A DNA stretch of 6,756 bases from Betaproteobacteria bacterium (GTDB taxonomy: Bacteria > Pseudomonadota > Gammaproteobacteria > Burkholderiales > SG8-39). Made by a program: the position numbers and the translations under genes. This document shows, piece by piece, positions 4,983 through 6,756 of this stretch. The notes under the pieces were generated by a model. It ran no database searches and was not told where the DNA came from. It was given only the letters and a program-made list of their open reading frames with translations. The stretch is taken from NCBI GenBank assembly GCA_019237595.1, contig JAFAGU010000226.1, positions 1-6,756 on the forward strand, written 5' to 3'. Each line of letters starts with the position of its first letter. The first letter of the stretch is position 1.

Positions 4983-6295
4983 ACCAGAAAGCCGGCGCTC
5001 CCGCTTCCGCCGTCCCCGACCTGGGGCTCTCGCTCCAGGTCGGCAAGTACGAGATCCAGACGCATCTCGGAAAGGGAGCGACCGGCACCGTCTATCTCGC
5101 CAAGGACACGTTCACCAACCGCATCGTCGCGCTGAAGACGATCGAGCCGGAGGTCTTCCGCGACCCGGAGTTCGGCCAGGTCTACCGAACGCAGTTCCAG
5201 AACGAGGCCTCGCTCGCCGGAAAGATCCGGCATCCGCACATCGTCACGATTTTCGACGCGATGGTGGGCGAGGATTCCGGCTACATCGCCATGGAGGTCG
5301 TCTCGGGCGGCGACCTCTCGCAGTACGCCAAGCCCGACTCGCTCCTGCCGCCCTCGGAGGTGCTGCAGATCGGCTTCAAGTGCTGCGGGGCGCTCGACTA
5401 CGCCTACCGCGAGCAGGGCATCGTGCATCGCGACATCAAGCCCGCGAACATCATGGTGACGAAGGACGGCGACGTGAAGATCGCCGACTTCGGCGCCGCT
5501 TTCCTGAGGAAGAGCAAGGCGACGCAGACCACCGCGATGGGCTCGCCCTTCTACATGGCGCCGGAGCAGATCGAGGGCAAGGAGCTCACCTTCCACAGCG
5601 ACATGTATTCCATGGGCATCGTGATGTACGAGCTCCTCACCGGGCGGCGGCCGTTCCAGGCCTCGAGCATCGAGGCGCTCGTACAGCAGATCCTCTTCGA
5701 GGAGCCGCCGCCGCCGAGCCGGCTGCGGCAAGGCATCCCGCCGGGAATCGACGGCGTCGTCATGCGGGCGATGAAGAAGCGCCCCGAGCAGCGCTACGGC
5801 ACGTGGGCGCAGTTCTCGGTCGAGCTCTCCAAGGCGGTCGCGCTCGTCCTGCCCTCGGGCGCGATTGCCGACAGCGAGAAATACCTCGCGCTCTCGAAGG
5901 TCGAGATGCTCCAGCTGCTCTCGGACGCCGAGTTCTGGGAGCTCGCGGCCGCGGGCAAGTGGTCGCGCTTTCCCAAGGGCCACGCGCTCATCAAGGAGGA
6001 GGAGCCGGGGCAGAGCTTCTTCTTCCTAGCCAAGGGCGAGGCGGCAGTCACCAGAGGCGGCCGGCTGCTGAACACCATCAACGAAGGCGAGTGCTTCGGT
6101 GAGATGGCGTTCATCCGCGGCGGCGAGGAGCCGCGCCACGCAACGGTCGTGGCGGAGACCGAGGTGCTCGTGTCGGAGTTCCAGCCCGAGACGATCGAGA
6201 AGATGACCGCGCAGGCGCAGCTCCACCTCACGCGGGCACTGGTCCGCAATGTCGTGGATCGCCTCGTCCTCGCGAACGAGCGGCTCACGCACTAG
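4979..6295 (+). CDS. Hanks-type Ser/Thr protein kinase with C-terminal cyclic-nucleotide-binding domain
   Basis: A 438-aa soluble protein that transfers phosphate from ATP to Ser/Thr. The kinase domain (about 24-285) has the glycine loop GKGATG (31-36), Lys53 in VALK, helix-C Glu76, HRDIKPAN with Asp152, DFG (170-172), activation-loop Thr184/185 and APE (194-196). All catalytic residues are intact, and as an RD kinase it probably needs loop phosphorylation. A linker leads to a cNMP-binding domain (about 320-410). Its phosphate-binding cassette, GECFGEMAF...EPRHATV, keeps Glu375 and Arg386 but has His387 where Ser/Thr is usual. No transmembrane segment is seen, unlike many PknB-type kinases. 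The GTG start overlaps the ALDH stop as GTGA with no Shine-Dalgarno, indicating translational coupling. The next Met (95) is too deep in the kinase fold to be the start. Second messenger and targets are unknown. Confidence 0.93.
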   Translation: MNQKAGAPASAVPDLGLSLQVGKYEIQTHLGKGATGTVYLAKDTFTNRIVALKTIEPEVFRDPEFGQVYRTQFQNEASLAGKIRHPHIVTIFDAMVGEDSGYIAMEVVSGGDLSQYAKPDSLLPPSEVLQIGFKCCGALDYAYREQGIVHRDIKPANIMVTKDGDVKIADFGAAFLRKSKATQTTAMGSPFYMAPEQIEGKELTFHSDMYSMGIVMYELLTGRRPFQASSIEALVQQILFEEPPPPSRLRQGIPPGIDGVVMRAMKKRPEQRYGTWAQFSVELSKAVALVLPSGAIADSEKYLALSKVEMLQLLSDAEFWELAAAGKWSRFPKGHALIKEEEPGQSFFFLAKGEAAVTRGGRLLNTINEGECFGEMAFIRGGEEPRHATVVAETEVLVSEFQPETIEKMTAQAQLHLTRALVRNVVDRLVLANERLTH

Positions 6296-6304
6296 CCGCG
6301 CGCC

Positions 6305-6756
6305 GTGAAGGCGAAGAAGGTCGCGATCCTCGAGACGCGGCTCGGCGCCGAGCTCTCCGGCCTCGTGGCGAAGCGCGGCGCCATCCCGGTCCACGCGCCG
6401 GCGCTCTCGGAGCTGCCCGACCTCGACCCGCACGCAATCGCCACCCTTATTCGAGGCTTCTCCGCGAATCCTCCCGGGCTCTTCATCTTCCAGACGGGCG
6501 TCGGGACGCGCGCGCTCTTTGCCGCCACCGATGCGTTGGGGCTGACGGCCGAATTTCTTTCCTTCCTCGAGAAAGCGATGGTGGCCGTCCGCGGGCCCAA
6601 GCCCACGGGCGCGCTGCGCGAACGCAAGGTGCGCATCGATCGGAGCGCGCAGGACCCGTTCACCACGAGCGAGCTTCTGGCTTCCATCGCGGATGTCGAC
6701 GTCCAGGGCAGGGCGGTCATCGTCCAGCGCTTCGGCGCCGGGAACGCCGAGCTCGA
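6305..6756 (+). CDS. Uroporphyrinogen-III synthase (HemD)-like protein, 5' part
   Basis: An open frame of 150 codons from GTG 6305 runs off the window with no stop. It resembles the HemD family, which cyclises hydroxymethylbilane to uroporphyrinogen III in haem/sirohaem synthesis. Seen in order are KKVAILETRLGAELSGLVAKRG (4-25), the strand-turn LFIFQTGVGTRALF (59-72), VAVRGPKPTGALRE (93-106), then FTTSELLASI and GRAVIVQRFG. VRGPKPT-x-ALRE is a family hallmark. The QTGVGTR turn differs from the usual TSANGV-type turn and recalls HemD-like paralogues with a TTG-x-G motif. The usual neighbour hemC is absent, so it may be a paralogue rather than the housekeeping enzyme. It begins nine bases after the kinase stop, in the same frame, without a visible Shine-Dalgarno, so it is probably part of the same operon. 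Confidence 0.82.
   Translation, partial: MKAKKVAILETRLGAELSGLVAKRGAIPVHAPALSELPDLDPHAIATLIRGFSANPPGLFIFQTGVGTRALFAATDALGLTAEFLSFLEKAMVAVRGPKPTGALRERKVRIDRSAQDPFTTSELLASIADVDVQGRAVIVQRFGAGNAEL

Noticed and set aside
4967..5983. Long minus-strand open frame (338 codons) opposite the kinase gene
   Set aside because: It is antisense to a kinase with all catalytic motifs. Its translation is low-complexity Arg/Leu/Glu/Asp typical of a GC-rich shadow frame.

Overview
The window looks like a chromosomal segment of a high-GC betaproteobacterium, probably of the Burkholderiales/Rhodocyclales type. This is inferred from the strong G/C preference at third codon positions, a Bug/TctC-type solute-binding protein, and frequent GTG/TTG starts. 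No mobile element, tRNA, rRNA or CRISPR array is visible, and no stretch over 300 bases lacks a gene.

Left part (1-2440): three members of one small protein family, about 110 residues, lie on the + strand. They are a 3' fragment (1-109) and two complete genes (1593-1928, 2033-2362). All end in the same C-terminal signature, GRTFAR-x-x-His-stop. I do not recognise the family. Between the first and second copies sit a minus-strand Bug-type periplasmic binding protein (114-1088) and a divergent SpoIIAA/STAS-like protein (1130-1495). The three small complete + genes lack visible Shine-Dalgarno sequences. A strong intrinsic terminator at 2412-2440 closes the group.

Middle (2435-3406, minus): an exported seven-bladed beta-propeller of the Vgb (streptogramin lyase-like) superfamily. 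It is convergent with the small-gene cluster and its stop codon lies inside the terminator T-tract. A pyrimidine-rich minus-strand stretch beyond it could serve Rho-dependent termination.

Right part (3540-6756): an apparent + strand operon. It holds an aldehyde dehydrogenase resembling alpha-ketoglutaric semialdehyde dehydrogenase (GucD/YcbD type), then a soluble Hanks-type Ser/Thr kinase fused to a C-terminal cyclic-nucleotide-binding domain. The two overlap at GTGA, which suggests translational coupling. Nine bases after the kinase stop, in the same frame, begins a uroporphyrinogen-III synthase (HemD)-like protein that runs off the window. The most novel items are the unnamed GRTFAR-x-x-H paralogue family and the aldehyde dehydrogenase / kinase-cNBD / HemD-like gene order.
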